A stretch of 64,000 nucleotides of DNA from Lonepinella sp042468235 (GTDB lineage Bacteria; Pseudomonadota; Gammaproteobacteria; Enterobacterales; Pasteurellaceae). Positions 7,813-16,414 of this stretch are shown piece by piece; position 1 is the first letter of the stretch, and every line of letters starts with the position of its first letter. The position numbers and the translations under genes are program-made. The DNA is taken from NCBI RefSeq assembly GCF_042468235.1, contig NZ_CP170386.1:1860001-1924000 (forward strand), read 5' to 3'. The notes under the pieces were generated by a model, which ran no database searches, was not told the DNA's origin, and worked only from the letters and a program-made list of their open reading frames with translations.

Positions 7813-8831
7813 AATGCTTTCCTTAATGGGATATAAACTTTTTGCAATAATTCAGCATATTCTTGCTCTAATTGGCTTTGTCTTGTGATGCCACCACCGC
7901 TGCGGAAAAGCATTTTCTCACCACACTGTTCAATAAACCGAATAGCTACTGCACTGTCTATGTTCTCACCGTCAAAAATACCAAAAATGCCCGTATAATA
8001 ACCCCGTTCTTTCTTTTCCGCTTGTTGGATAATTTCCACCGTTTTTTCTTTAGGCGCTCCACTAATTGAGCCAGCAGGCAAAAGTTTGGCTAAAATATTC
8101 CCAATCTTTTCTTGCCAATTTTCCGCAAGTTCACCGACAATTTCCGAACTTGTTTGTAAAATTGCCCCTTTTTCAGTTTCAATACGATCTACATAACGAA
8201 AACGGCGAACTTCAATATTTTCCGCCACTGTGGCTAAATCATTTCGCATTAAATCGACAATCGTGTAATGCTCTGACTGCTCTTTTTGAGATGCCATTAA
8301 TTGTTGTTCTGCATTAGGTAACGTAGCGTCAATAGTACCTTTCATGGGATAAGTAACAATTTGATTTTGTTGTGTTCTGACAAAACATTCTGGCGAAAAA
8401 CAAACAAAATGATTTTGATAATAAAGTTTGTACTTTGCTTGGGCTTGCTCGAAAACCTCTAATAAAGAAAAATTAGTTTTTATTTCAGTAGGATAAGTAA
8501 GATTCAACAAATAGGAATTACCCTTTTGCAAGGCTTGTTGAACGACTTCAAAACCCCATTGATATTCACTTTTTGACATGGCAAGTGCGGTTAAATTTAA
8601 GGCTTTTTTTGACCGCACTTTTTCCGTTGGATAATTCGTTTTGCCTTGTAAATCAAAAAATAACCCTTGTTTTTCCATTTTCTCAAGGGGAAAAATCAGC
8701 GGTTTTTTCTGTTCGAAATCAACCAGAAAGAAAAATGGTTGGCGTTGTTTCCCAAACTGATTGGCTTGTGCAATAAAAGCGTTAAACGGCATAAAAGAGT
8801 AGGGTCTGTTGACCTTAAATAAATCAAACAA
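7809..8831 (-). CDS. pabB: Aminodeoxychorismate synthase component I
   Basis: 340 residues, a compact chorismate-binding enzyme of the anthranilate synthase I superfamily. Recognisable blocks are TYPMKGTIDA, EHYTIVDLMRNDLATVAENIEV, LLPAGSISGAPKEKTVEIIQ and YYTGIFGIFDG. With PabA-supplied ammonia it makes 4-amino-4-deoxychorismate for folate. The KGTID block favours PabB over TrpE. It lacks most of the N-terminal domain of longer PabB proteins. It begins next to divergent pabA and overlaps the pabC-like gene at its 3' end. Confidence 0.92.
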   Translation of the reverse strand: MFDLFKVNRPYSFMPFNAFIAQANQFGKQRQPFFFLVDFEQKKPLIFPLEKMEKQGLFFDLQGKTNYPTEKVRSKKALNLTALAMSKSEYQWGFEVVQQALQKGNSYLLNLTYPTEIKTNFSLLEVFEQAQAKYKLYYQNHFVCFSPECFVRTQQNQIVTYPMKGTIDATLPNAEQQLMASQKEQSEHYTIVDLMRNDLATVAENIEVRRFRYVDRIETEKGAILQTSSEIVGELAENWQEKIGNILAKLLPAGSISGAPKEKTVEIIQQAEKKERGYYTGIFGIFDGENIDSAVAIRFIEQCGEKMLFRSGGGITRQSQLEQEYAELLQKVYIPLRKAL

Positions 8832-8895
8832 AATATGCTCAAGTTTAGCCTAATCATTTATAATGGCAAGCGTTTATTTTTCTACTCAAAAGACC

Positions 8896-9504
8896 ATGAC
8901 CAAACTTGCTATTATTAATAATCACGATTCTTTCACCTATAATTTAGTGGATTTAATCCGCCGTTTGCATGTGCAATTCGATGTGATAAATGTGGAAAAT
9001 TTAAGCCTTGATAGGCTTGAAGATTACAGTCATATTCTGATTTCACCTGGTCCAGATATACCGAAAAGCTACCCACAACTTTTTGCCATGCTCACACGTT
9101 TTTACCAACAAAAAATGATTTTAGGGGTATGTTTAGGTCATCAGACAATTTGTGAATTTTTTGGGGCGACATTGTTTAATTTACCCAATGTTCGACATGG
9201 TCAAAAAAGCCATTTAAAAGTGCAATCAAATTCGGGTTTATTTCAAGGTTTACCCAACCATTTTGAGATTGGCTTATATCACTCTTGGGCAGTTTCAACA
9301 GAAAATTTCCCCACTGAATTAGAGATTACCGCTATTTGCGATGATGAGATTATTATGGCATTCCAACATTGTACTTTACCGATTTTTGGGGTGCAGTTTC
9401 ACCCAGAATCCTATATGTCGGAATATGGTCTGTGGATACTCAAAAATTTCTTAAATTTGGAATCCAGATCATACTTTTCAGAAAAAGATCAAAAAAACAC
9501 TTGA
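8896..9504 (+). CDS. pabA: Glutamine amidotransferase, aminodeoxychorismate synthase component II
   Basis: About 202 residues from the chosen start, a class I glutamine amidotransferase. The PabA/TrpG opening is AIINNHDSFTYNLVDLIRR; the nucleophile is in GVCLGHQTICEFFG and the His/Glu pair in FGVQFHPESYMSEYG. It feeds ammonia to PabB. An in-frame ATG 33 bases upstream (8863) would add 11 residues not expected in the family, so 8896 is preferred, although its ribosome site is weak. It is divergent from pabB in a short shared promoter region. Confidence 0.9.
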   Translation: MTKLAIINNHDSFTYNLVDLIRRLHVQFDVINVENLSLDRLEDYSHILISPGPDIPKSYPQLFAMLTRFYQQKMILGVCLGHQTICEFFGATLFNLPNVRHGQKSHLKVQSNSGLFQGLPNHFEIGLYHSWAVSTENFPTELEITAICDDEIIMAFQHCTLPIFGVQFHPESYMSEYGLWILKNFLNLESRSYFSEKDQKNT

Positions 9505-9529
9505 TACTGTTTTTAATAACAGATAGTAT
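9501..9529 (+). promoter_or_regulatory. recA promoter with LexA (SOS) operator
   Basis: TTGATA (9501-9506) and TAGTAT (9524-9529) are separated by 17 bases, a good sigma-70 promoter. The spacer holds CTGT-N8-ACAG (9507-9522), a perfect LexA core, so LexA binding would cover the promoter. This is the classic arrangement for recA in gammaproteobacteria. Confidence 0.88.
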
Positions 9530-9573
9530 ATGCTCAAATTTACAGCTTAACAAACATCCAAAAGGGTCACACA

Positions 9574-10698
9574 ATGGCTAAAGATAACAAAGCGAAAGCA
9601 AAACCAACCGCAAAAGAAAATAACTCACAAGAAGACAAAGCAAAAGCACTGGCAGCCGCTCTTGGTCAAATTGAAAAACAATTTGGCAAAGGGGCGATTA
9701 TGAAGTTAGGCGATTCACAAACCCTTGATGTAGAATCTATTTCAACAGGTTCAATCGGTTTAGATGTAGCATTAGGTATTGGTGGTTTGCCAATGGGACG
9801 TATTGTTGAAATCTTTGGTCCAGAATCATCAGGTAAAACTACATTAACCCTTTCCGTGATCGCACAAGCACAAAAAGCAGGCAAAGTCTGTGCCTTTATT
9901 GATGCGGAACATGCCTTAGACCCAATTTATGCAGCAAAATTAGGGGTTGATGTCAAAGAACTGTTTATTTCTCAACCTGATAATGGTGAACAGGCGCTAG
10001 AAATCTGTGATGCCTTAGTACGTTCAGGGGCGATTGATGTGATTATTGTGGACTCTGTCGCTGCATTAACCCCAAAAGCTGAAATCGAAGGGGATATGGG
10101 CGATTCTCACGTTGGTTTACAAGCCCGTTTAATGTCACAAGCGTTGCGTAAATTAACTGGTCAGATTAAAAACTCTAACTGTTTAGTAGTATTTATCAAC
10201 CAAATTCGAATGAAAATCGGTGTGATGTTTGGCAATCCTGAAACCACCACTGGCGGTAACGCCCTAAAATTCTATTCATCTGTGCGTTTAGATATTCGCC
10301 GTATCGGTGCAGTGAAAGAGGGTGATGAGATTATTGGTAATGATACTCGGGTCAAAGTAGTGAAAAATAAACTTGCAGCTCCGTTCCGTCAAGCCGAATT
10401 CCAAATTCTTTATGGTGCGGGTATCTCGAAAAATGGTGAGCTAATTGAACTTGGTGTTAAACAAAAATTAGTCAACAAATCTGGGGCTTGGTATGCTTAC
10501 AATGGCGAGAAGATCGGGCAAGGTAAAGCGAATGCGATCAAATGGTTAGAAGACAATCCTGAAGCAGCCGCAGAATTAGAAGATAAAATTAAGACTGCTT
10601 TATTAGAAAATCCAGAACAAGCCTTGTTGCCAGCTGATGATAACGATAAAGATCAAAGTGATGAAATCAATGACGAAGTAAATGATTTAGATTTCTAA
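9574..10698 (+). CDS. recA: Recombinase RecA
   Basis: 374 residues. The Walker A motif GPESSGKTT is at residues 82-90, with AFIDAEHALDP, the L2 loop region INQIRMKIGVMFGNPETTTGGNALKFY, and an acidic C-terminal tail. It has a longer Lys/Ala-rich N-terminal extension (residues 1-20) than E. coli RecA. It catalyses strand exchange, drives SOS by stimulating LexA self-cleavage, and receives transforming DNA from DprA. It is SOS-controlled here, with recX 72 bases downstream after an uptake-signal terminator. Confidence 0.99.
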   Translation: MAKDNKAKAKPTAKENNSQEDKAKALAAALGQIEKQFGKGAIMKLGDSQTLDVESISTGSIGLDVALGIGGLPMGRIVEIFGPESSGKTTLTLSVIAQAQKAGKVCAFIDAEHALDPIYAAKLGVDVKELFISQPDNGEQALEICDALVRSGAIDVIIVDSVAALTPKAEIEGDMGDSHVGLQARLMSQALRKLTGQIKNSNCLVVFINQIRMKIGVMFGNPETTTGGNALKFYSSVRLDIRRIGAVKEGDEIIGNDTRVKVVKNKLAAPFRQAEFQILYGAGISKNGELIELGVKQKLVNKSGAWYAYNGEKIGQGKANAIKWLEDNPEAAAELEDKIKTALLENPEQALLPADDNDKDQSDEINDEVNDLDF

Positions 10699-10719
10699 GT
10701 ATCACATACAATATATCCC

Positions 10720-10750
10720 AAAGTGCGGTATTTTTAACCGCACTTTTTTC
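10720..10750 (+). terminator. Uptake-signal hairpin between recA and recX
   Basis: AAGTGCGGT (10721-10729) pairs with ACCGCACTT (10737-10745), followed by TTTT. It likely limits read-through from recA into recX, so RecX is made in smaller amounts. Confidence 0.85.
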
Positions 10751-10770
10751 AACTATGCAGGGAATAATCC

Positions 10771-11229
10771 ATGTCATCTCTCGCCCTAAATTATCTGATT
10801 AACATACTGGCTCGCCGTGATTACAGCGAATATGAAATTCGTTGCAAAATGCAACAAAAAGCCTTTAGCGAAGAAGATATCGATCAGGCACTGGCACATT
10901 GCCAACAACGCCACTGGCAAAGTGATCAACGTTTTGCCGAAAATTACCTAAATTTTCGAGCCAATCGGGGTTATGGTGTAAATCGAATTAAACAAGAATT
11001 ACGCCAATTAAAAGGGGTGAGTTCGCAGATTATTCAAAACGTAATTGAGCAAAGCGAAATAAACTGGTCAGATATTGCATTAAGCGTTTTAAACCGAAAA
11101 TTTCCCCAATATCAAAATAAACTGGATTTGAAAACCAAACAAAAAATCTGGCGTTATATGCTTTCACATGGTTTTTATGCAGAAGAATTTGCAGACTATA
11201 TCGGTTCTAGTAGCGACAGCGACTATTAG
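10771..11229 (+). CDS. recX: Regulatory protein RecX
   Basis: 152 residues, normal RecX size. It has three tandem three-helix repeats, seen as ARRDYSEYEIRCKMQQKAFSEEDIDQAL, RFAENYLNFRANRGYGVNRIKQELRQLKGV and a C-terminal repeat ending MLSHGFYAEEFADYI. RecX binds and inhibits RecA filaments. It directly follows recA, separated by an attenuating terminator. Confidence 0.94.
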   Translation: MSSLALNYLINILARRDYSEYEIRCKMQQKAFSEEDIDQALAHCQQRHWQSDQRFAENYLNFRANRGYGVNRIKQELRQLKGVSSQIIQNVIEQSEINWSDIALSVLNRKFPQYQNKLDLKTKQKIWRYMLSHGFYAEEFADYIGSSSDSDY

Positions 11230-11242
11230 CAAATAGCAAGAT

Positions 11243-11337
11243 TGGCGGAAAGTAATGGGAGTTGAACCCACCTAGGACTGCTGGCAGCCCTAACAGGATT
11301 TGAAGTCCTGCCGCATCACCGGATACGCCTACTTTCC
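11243..11337 (-). tRNA. selC: tRNA-Sec (anticodon TCA)
   Basis: 95 bases including an encoded 3' CCA. The minus strand starts GGAAAGTAGGCG and ends CTTTCCGCCA, giving the long 8-bp acceptor stem of tRNA-Sec. The anticodon loop ACTTCAAAT carries TCA (plus-strand bases 11301-11303), and there is a long variable arm. It decodes UGA as selenocysteine with SelA and SelB, encoded 2 kb to the right. Confidence 0.96.
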
Positions 11338-11399
11338 AAAATTGATGGCAACTTTAGCATAATGTCATTTTTTGTCAAACAACCTTTTTACCCGATTAA

Positions 11400-11473
11400 T
11401 AACCCCTAAAAAGGATATTCTTGCAACAATCCCTTTTAAGGGATATAATGCCAAACATCCTTTTCAAAGTATA
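11400..11473 (+). promoter_or_regulatory. hipBA promoter with three operator-like sites spaced 28 bp apart
   Basis: The E. coli HipB operator is TATCC-N8-GGATA. Here TAACC-N8-GGATA (11400-11417), AATCC-N8-GGATA (11428-11445) and CATCC-N8-GTATA (11456-11473) begin exactly 28 bases apart. The middle one overlaps a promoter made of TTGCAA (11421-11426), a 17-base spacer and TATAAT (11444-11449). This indicates autorepression by the encoded HipB protein. Confidence 0.75.
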
Positions 11474-11484
11474 ACGAATAAATT

Positions 11485-11808
11485 ATGGCATTAAGCATCA
11501 CTAGCGCAAAAGCATTAGCACAGGTTATTCGGGAGTTTCGTTATCAAGCCGAACTTTCTCAAGTGGATGTGGCGAAGCGAGCTGCCACCAAGCAAGCAAC
11601 AGTTTCCGTGTTTGAAAACAATCCTGAAAGTACAAAATTAGAAACTTTGTTCAAAATTCTGACGGCACTAGAATTGGAACTTATCGTACAATCTCGCCCA
11701 ACGCAAGGGCAAATATTAGCCACGAAAAACGATGACACAGCGACAATACTCGGCATGGCGGAAGAAAGTGCAATATATCACATTGGTGACGATGATGAGA
11801 TTTGGTAA
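11485..11808 (+). CDS. hipB: HipB-like antitoxin and autorepressor (XRE family)
   Basis: 107 residues. A lambda-repressor type helix-turn-helix occupies about residues 9-60 (IREFRYQAELSQVDVAKRAATKQATVSVFENNPESTKLETLFKIL when read across the motif; key elements are SQVDVAKRA and KQATVSVFE). The acidic tail (HIGDDDEIW) resembles the flexible C-terminus of HipB antitoxins. It neutralises HipA and binds the upstream operators. The stop codon shares one base with the hipA start (TAATG). It lies next to selC. Confidence 0.9.
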   Translation: MALSITSAKALAQVIREFRYQAELSQVDVAKRAATKQATVSVFENNPESTKLETLFKILTALELELIVQSRPTQGQILATKNDDTATILGMAEESAIYHIGDDDEIW

Positions 11809-13085
11809 TGGAAAATATACTTAATATTGCTATGAATGGCATTCACATTGGTCAATGGCGTAAATTAGCTAATGGTGCAACGGAGTTTCAATATAGTCCA
11901 AATTGGTTAAATTCCCCCCGCTCACGAGCTATTTCGCTTTCGTTGCCATTGTCGAATAAAATTTACAAAGGCGATGTGGTGTTTAACTTTTTTGATAATT
12001 TATTACCCGATAATGATCAGATTCGTTCTCGGATCCAACAACGTTTTCAAATAAATACCAAAACACCTTTTGATTTACTTTCCGCTATTGGACAAGATTG
12101 TGTCGGAGCAATTCAGCTCTATCGAGATTTACCTTATTCTATTCGGCAAGTGAATGCTACGTCATTGAATGAGCATGAGATTGAAGCATTATTAAAAAAT
12201 TATCAATCTCTGCCATTGGGAATGGAGCAAACAGATGATTTCCGCATTTCGCTAGCTGGGGCACAAGAAAAAACAGCGTTACTTTTTCACGAAAATCAAT
12301 GGAAACGACCGCACTACTCTACGGCAACTAGCCATATTTTCAAGCTCCCTATCGGACTGGTAGCACAAGGTCAGCTTGATCTTTCAATGAGTTGCGAAAA
12401 TGAATGGCTTTGCCTTGAGATTTTGCGTTTATTCGGCTTGGACGTTCCTAATGCAAAAATTCGTTATTTCGGTGAAACCAAAGTGTTAATTGTAGAGCGT
12501 TTTGATCGCCGCTGGGCAAAGTCGCAAAATTGGCTGGTACGTTTACCACAAGAAGATCTTTGCCAAGCCTTGAATATTGCCCCTGCTCGAAAATATGAAT
12601 CAGACGGTGGAGCAGGGATTCTCACCATTATGCGATTGTTAAATAGTTCTGCAAATCCGCTTAATGACCGCAAGGCTTTTTTCAAAGCACAGATTTTATT
12701 TTGGCTTTTGTGTGCTATTGATGGGCATACGAAAAATTTCAGCCTTTTTCTTGAACAAGGCAACCGATATCGCTTAACCCCATTTTATGACGTGATGTCA
12801 GCTTATCCATTGATTAATCCAAAAGGATTACAACGTCAAAAAATTAAAATGGCCATGGCATGGCACGGTGAAAATAAGCATTATTTATGGGACAAAGTCC
12901 AACTCCGCCATATTTTCCAAACTGCAAAACTAGCTGGATTTGCCAAGGAAAATGTTGAAGAAATTCTACATGAGATTAGCCAAACACTGCCGCGTTTAGC
13001 TCAAATTCCGCATCGCCATCTTCCCGATTTTATCGCTGAACCAATTTTACAAGGGTTGGAAGATAAGGTAAAAAAGGCGTGGTAA
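11808..13085 (+). CDS. hipA: HipA-like serine/threonine kinase toxin
   Basis: 425 residues from the ATG at 11808, close to E. coli HipA (440). Family blocks are RISLAGAQEKTALL (glycine-rich loop with the autophosphorylated Ser), FKLPIG, IVERFDRRW, and the catalytic segment CAIDGHTKNFSLF with Asp and Asn, then FYDVMSAYP with the metal-binding Asp. In E. coli, HipA phosphorylates glutamyl-tRNA synthetase and causes growth arrest. All key residues look intact, so the toxin is probably active. An in-frame TTG six bases earlier is unlikely as the start because the ATG is coupled to the hipB stop. Confidence 0.93.
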   Translation: MENILNIAMNGIHIGQWRKLANGATEFQYSPNWLNSPRSRAISLSLPLSNKIYKGDVVFNFFDNLLPDNDQIRSRIQQRFQINTKTPFDLLSAIGQDCVGAIQLYRDLPYSIRQVNATSLNEHEIEALLKNYQSLPLGMEQTDDFRISLAGAQEKTALLFHENQWKRPHYSTATSHIFKLPIGLVAQGQLDLSMSCENEWLCLEILRLFGLDVPNAKIRYFGETKVLIVERFDRRWAKSQNWLVRLPQEDLCQALNIAPARKYESDGGAGILTIMRLLNSSANPLNDRKAFFKAQILFWLLCAIDGHTKNFSLFLEQGNRYRLTPFYDVMSAYPLINPKGLQRQKIKMAMAWHGENKHYLWDKVQLRHIFQTAKLAGFAKENVEEILHEISQTLPRLAQIPHRHLPDFIAEPILQGLEDKVKKAW

Positions 13086-13128
13086 GTTATAGTATAATAC
13101 CCCAACGTTCAACAAAACAGGACACAAA

Positions 13129-14511
13129 ATGACCGCACTTTTTCAACAATTACCATCAGTAGATAAATTACTCAAAACACCACAGGGTGAATTGCTAGTG
13201 GATCAATTTGGACATACGGCGGTCGTCAATATGATTCGTCAGATTTTGCAACTGGCTCGAGAGCAAATCAAAGAAACACAGCAACTTCCCAATTATTTCA
13301 ACGATATTGACCATACAATTACGGAAATTCGTCATCAATTAATTCAACAAAACCAAGTACAAATTAAATCAGTGCATAACCTAACAGGCACCGTGTTACA
13401 CACGAATTTAGGGCGTGCATTGTGGTCTGAAACCGCTCAACAAGCCGCTGTAAATGCTATGGCAGGTAATGTGGCATTGGAATATGATTTAGAGATAGGA
13501 AAACGTAGTCATCGAGATCATTATATTAGTGAATTACTTAATCAACTTACGGGAGCGGAAGCGGCTTGTGTCGTGAATAATAATGCAGCTGCAGTATTGT
13601 TAATGCTTGCCACCTTTACACAAGGCAAAGAAGTGATTATTTCTCGTGGAGAACTGATTGAGATTGGCGGTGCATTTCGGATTCCTGATATTATGGCTCA
13701 AGCGGGATGTAAACTGGTAGAAGTCGGCACCACTAATCGTACGCATTTAAAAGATTATCAAAACGCAATCAACGAGAATACTGCTTTTCTGATGAAAGTA
13801 CATAACAGTAATTATCAAATTTGTGGTTTTACCCATTCAGTTGAAGAACATAAACTTACCGAATTAGGTAAGCAATTTAATATTCCTGTGATTAGCGATC
13901 TTGGCTCTGGAGCATTAATTGATTTAACGCAGTACGGCTTACCAAAAGAACCAACAGTACAGGAAAAATTGGCACAAGGCGTGGACTTAATTTCTTTTTC
14001 TGGGGACAAACTGCTCGGCGGTGTGCAAGCTGGTATTATTGTGGGTAAGAAATCTCTTATTGATCAATTACAAGCACACCCACTTAAACGCGTTCTACGT
14101 TGTGATAAAGTGATTCTAGCTGGCTTAGAAGCCACCTTACGCCTGTATCTACAACCTGAAAAATTAATCGAAACCTTGCCAACCTTACGCTTACTCACTC
14201 AATCCATAGCACAATTAAATGAAAAAGCGGAACGAGTGAAAGAACAATTATCGCAACATTTACCCGAATTTTCCCTGCAAATCGAAGCAAGTTATGCACA
14301 AATTGGTAGTGGTTCACAACCGTTAGCCAAAATTCCATCGGTTGCAGTCACCATAGCAAACCAAACTAACGGAAAATTAACCGCACTTTTACAACGGCTA
14401 AAACAACTACCAACGCCAATAATTGCCAGAATGGAACAAGATAAAATTTGGTTGGATATACGTTCATTAGCAAATGTCGATCACCTGTTAGAGAGTTTAC
14501 AAGCCTTATGA
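13129..14511 (+). CDS. selA: L-seryl-tRNA(Sec) selenium transferase
   Basis: 460 residues, normal length. It is a PLP enzyme with HNLTGTVLHTNLGRALW, EYDLEIGKRSHRDHY and the cofactor lysine K294 in SFSGDKLLGGVQAGIIVG. It converts Ser-tRNA(Sec) to Sec-tRNA(Sec) using selenophosphate. The second to fifth codons (TALF) are encoded by an uptake signal, ACCGCACTT. A TATAAT at 13093-13098 may be its -10. Its stop overlaps the selB start by 4 bases. Confidence 0.97.
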   Translation: MTALFQQLPSVDKLLKTPQGELLVDQFGHTAVVNMIRQILQLAREQIKETQQLPNYFNDIDHTITEIRHQLIQQNQVQIKSVHNLTGTVLHTNLGRALWSETAQQAAVNAMAGNVALEYDLEIGKRSHRDHYISELLNQLTGAEAACVVNNNAAAVLLMLATFTQGKEVIISRGELIEIGGAFRIPDIMAQAGCKLVEVGTTNRTHLKDYQNAINENTAFLMKVHNSNYQICGFTHSVEEHKLTELGKQFNIPVISDLGSGALIDLTQYGLPKEPTVQEKLAQGVDLISFSGDKLLGGVQAGIIVGKKSLIDQLQAHPLKRVLRCDKVILAGLEATLRLYLQPEKLIETLPTLRLLTQSIAQLNEKAERVKEQLSQHLPEFSLQIEASYAQIGSGSQPLAKIPSVAVTIANQTNGKLTALLQRLKQLPTPIIARMEQDKIWLDIRSLANVDHLLESLQAL

Positions 14512-16364
14512 TTATTGTTACTTCTGGTCACGTTGACCATGGCAAAACCGCCTTGTTGCAGGCATTAACTGGCACAAATACTGCTCATTTACCCGAAGAA
14601 AAAAAACGTGGAATGACCATTGATTTGGGTTATGCTTATTTGCCCTTAGGTGATAAAACACTTGGATTTATTGATGTTCCCGGTCACGAAAAATTTTTGC
14701 CGAATATGTTGGCTGGCTTGGGGGGAATTCATTATGCCATGCTGATTATTGCCATTGATGACGGGATTCAAGCTCAAACAGTGGAACATTTAGCCATTTT
14801 ACGTCAGTTGCAACTCAATAAAATTCTGATTGTCTTAACCAAATCTGATAAAGCGAGTTCAAGCCAGATCGATGCACTTAAACACACAATCAAAGCTAAT
14901 TACCCCTTTTTAGCCGATAGTCCAATTTTCGTTACATCTGCGACTACCCAACAAGGCATCGCCGAATTACGTGATTATTTAACTACACTGCCAAATTTAG
15001 CTGACCCCAATAAACCTTTCCGCTACGCTATCGACCGTATTTTTAGTGTAAAGGGAGCTGGCACTGTGGTTACTGGCACAGCATTTAGTGGTAAGGTAAA
15101 CATTGATGATGAATTGTTTTTATCTAACGGCGAAAGAGTCCGCGTGAAAAATATTCATGCCCAAAATCAACCGAGTAAACAAGGGTTGGCAGGACAACGG
15201 TTAGCATTAAATATTCATACTGATATTGAGCGTAGCTCAATTCAACGGGGAGACTGGTTATTTAATCAACCAGCACAATTTGCCACAGATCGCATTACCG
15301 TTCAGCTTAATCCAGAAATACCTTTAGCAGAAAACCAAGCGATACATCTTTATCATGCGACTAATCATACTGTTGGTAAATTGTCTTTGCTCACAACAAA
15401 AACGTTACCCCCACAAACACAAGCCTTAGCAGAAATTATCTTAGATAAACCGCTATTTTTGAGCTTTGCGGATAAATTAATTTTACGCAGTGGCGATAAT
15501 AAGCAATTAATTGCTGGAGCAAAAGTCATCGAAATTAACTCCCCCAAACGCCATAAACGCAGTGAAGTGCGGTTAAAATTCTTACAGAATTTGCAACAAG
15601 CAGAAAATATCAATGACCGTATTGCACTATATTTACAACAAACAGCCGTTGAAGTGTCTTATTTATTATGGATTGAACAGTTAAATGAAGCGGACTTAGC
15701 CACCATTTTGCAACAAAATCACGCTGTACGTTTTCAGCAATGGTGTTTTAATCAAGATTATCAAGCAGAAAAAAATCAGCAAATTTTGACCACACTTTCC
15801 AATTATCATCAACAACATTCCGATCAAGTCGGCTTAGGCAAAGCTCGTTTATACCGCATTGCCACACTTAATCAGCCTGAAAAATTGATCTACCATTTTA
15901 TAGATGAATTATTGGCTCAAGGAAAATTACAACAAACCCGTGGCTGGTTGCATTTTCCTGAACATAAAATTGAGTTTAACGCAGAAGAACAAGCCTTATG
16001 GAAATTGGTGCTAGACGAATTTGTGCAACAAAATGGGCAACCGTTGTGGGTGAGAGATATGGCAAATTCCTTATCCATTGATGAAAACCAAATGCGAAAT
16101 TTTTGTTATAAAGCGGGGAAATTAGGCTATTTAACCCCGATTATCAAGGATCGTTTTTTCTTAACCGAAAACCTATATGCCCACGCCAAAGTCATCAAGC
16201 AATTAATTGCAAAACAAGGGGATATTTGCGTCAATCAATTACGAGATGAACTCCAATTTGGACGCAAACTCACTGTGCAATTAATTGAATATTTTGATCG
16301 TTGTGGATTATTAAGACGTAAAGGCAACGTACATATTTTGCGAGATGGAGAGCTGTTTAATTAA
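14508..16364 (+). CDS. selB: Selenocysteine-specific elongation factor SelB
   Basis: 618 residues from the ATG in the ATGA overlap with selA. The G domain shows GHVDHGKT (residues 7-14), DVPGHEKFLPNML and LTKSDK, followed by EF-Tu-like domains II and III, and a C-terminal half of winged-helix repeats that bind the mRNA SECIS hairpin (the last near GRKLTVQLIEYFDRCGLLRRKGN). It delivers Sec-tRNA to UGA codons. An upstream in-frame start inside selA would add unrelated residues and is rejected. No selenoprotein gene is in the window. Confidence 0.97.
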   Translation: MIIVTSGHVDHGKTALLQALTGTNTAHLPEEKKRGMTIDLGYAYLPLGDKTLGFIDVPGHEKFLPNMLAGLGGIHYAMLIIAIDDGIQAQTVEHLAILRQLQLNKILIVLTKSDKASSSQIDALKHTIKANYPFLADSPIFVTSATTQQGIAELRDYLTTLPNLADPNKPFRYAIDRIFSVKGAGTVVTGTAFSGKVNIDDELFLSNGERVRVKNIHAQNQPSKQGLAGQRLALNIHTDIERSSIQRGDWLFNQPAQFATDRITVQLNPEIPLAENQAIHLYHATNHTVGKLSLLTTKTLPPQTQALAEIILDKPLFLSFADKLILRSGDNKQLIAGAKVIEINSPKRHKRSEVRLKFLQNLQQAENINDRIALYLQQTAVEVSYLLWIEQLNEADLATILQQNHAVRFQQWCFNQDYQAEKNQQILTTLSNYHQQHSDQVGLGKARLYRIATLNQPEKLIYHFIDELLAQGKLQQTRGWLHFPEHKIEFNAEEQALWKLVLDEFVQQNGQPLWVRDMANSLSIDENQMRNFCYKAGKLGYLTPIIKDRFFLTENLYAHAKVIKQLIAKQGDICVNQLRDELQFGRKLTVQLIEYFDRCGLLRRKGNVHILRDGELFN

Positions 16365-16414
16365 CAATATCTATCCTCTTTTTTAGTTTATTCATTATTT
16401 GAAGGAGTAGTATT

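Noticed and set aside
14448..14507. Upstream extension of selB inside selA
   Set aside because: The extra 20 residues do not resemble SelB, and the ATGA overlap start has the G-domain right after it.
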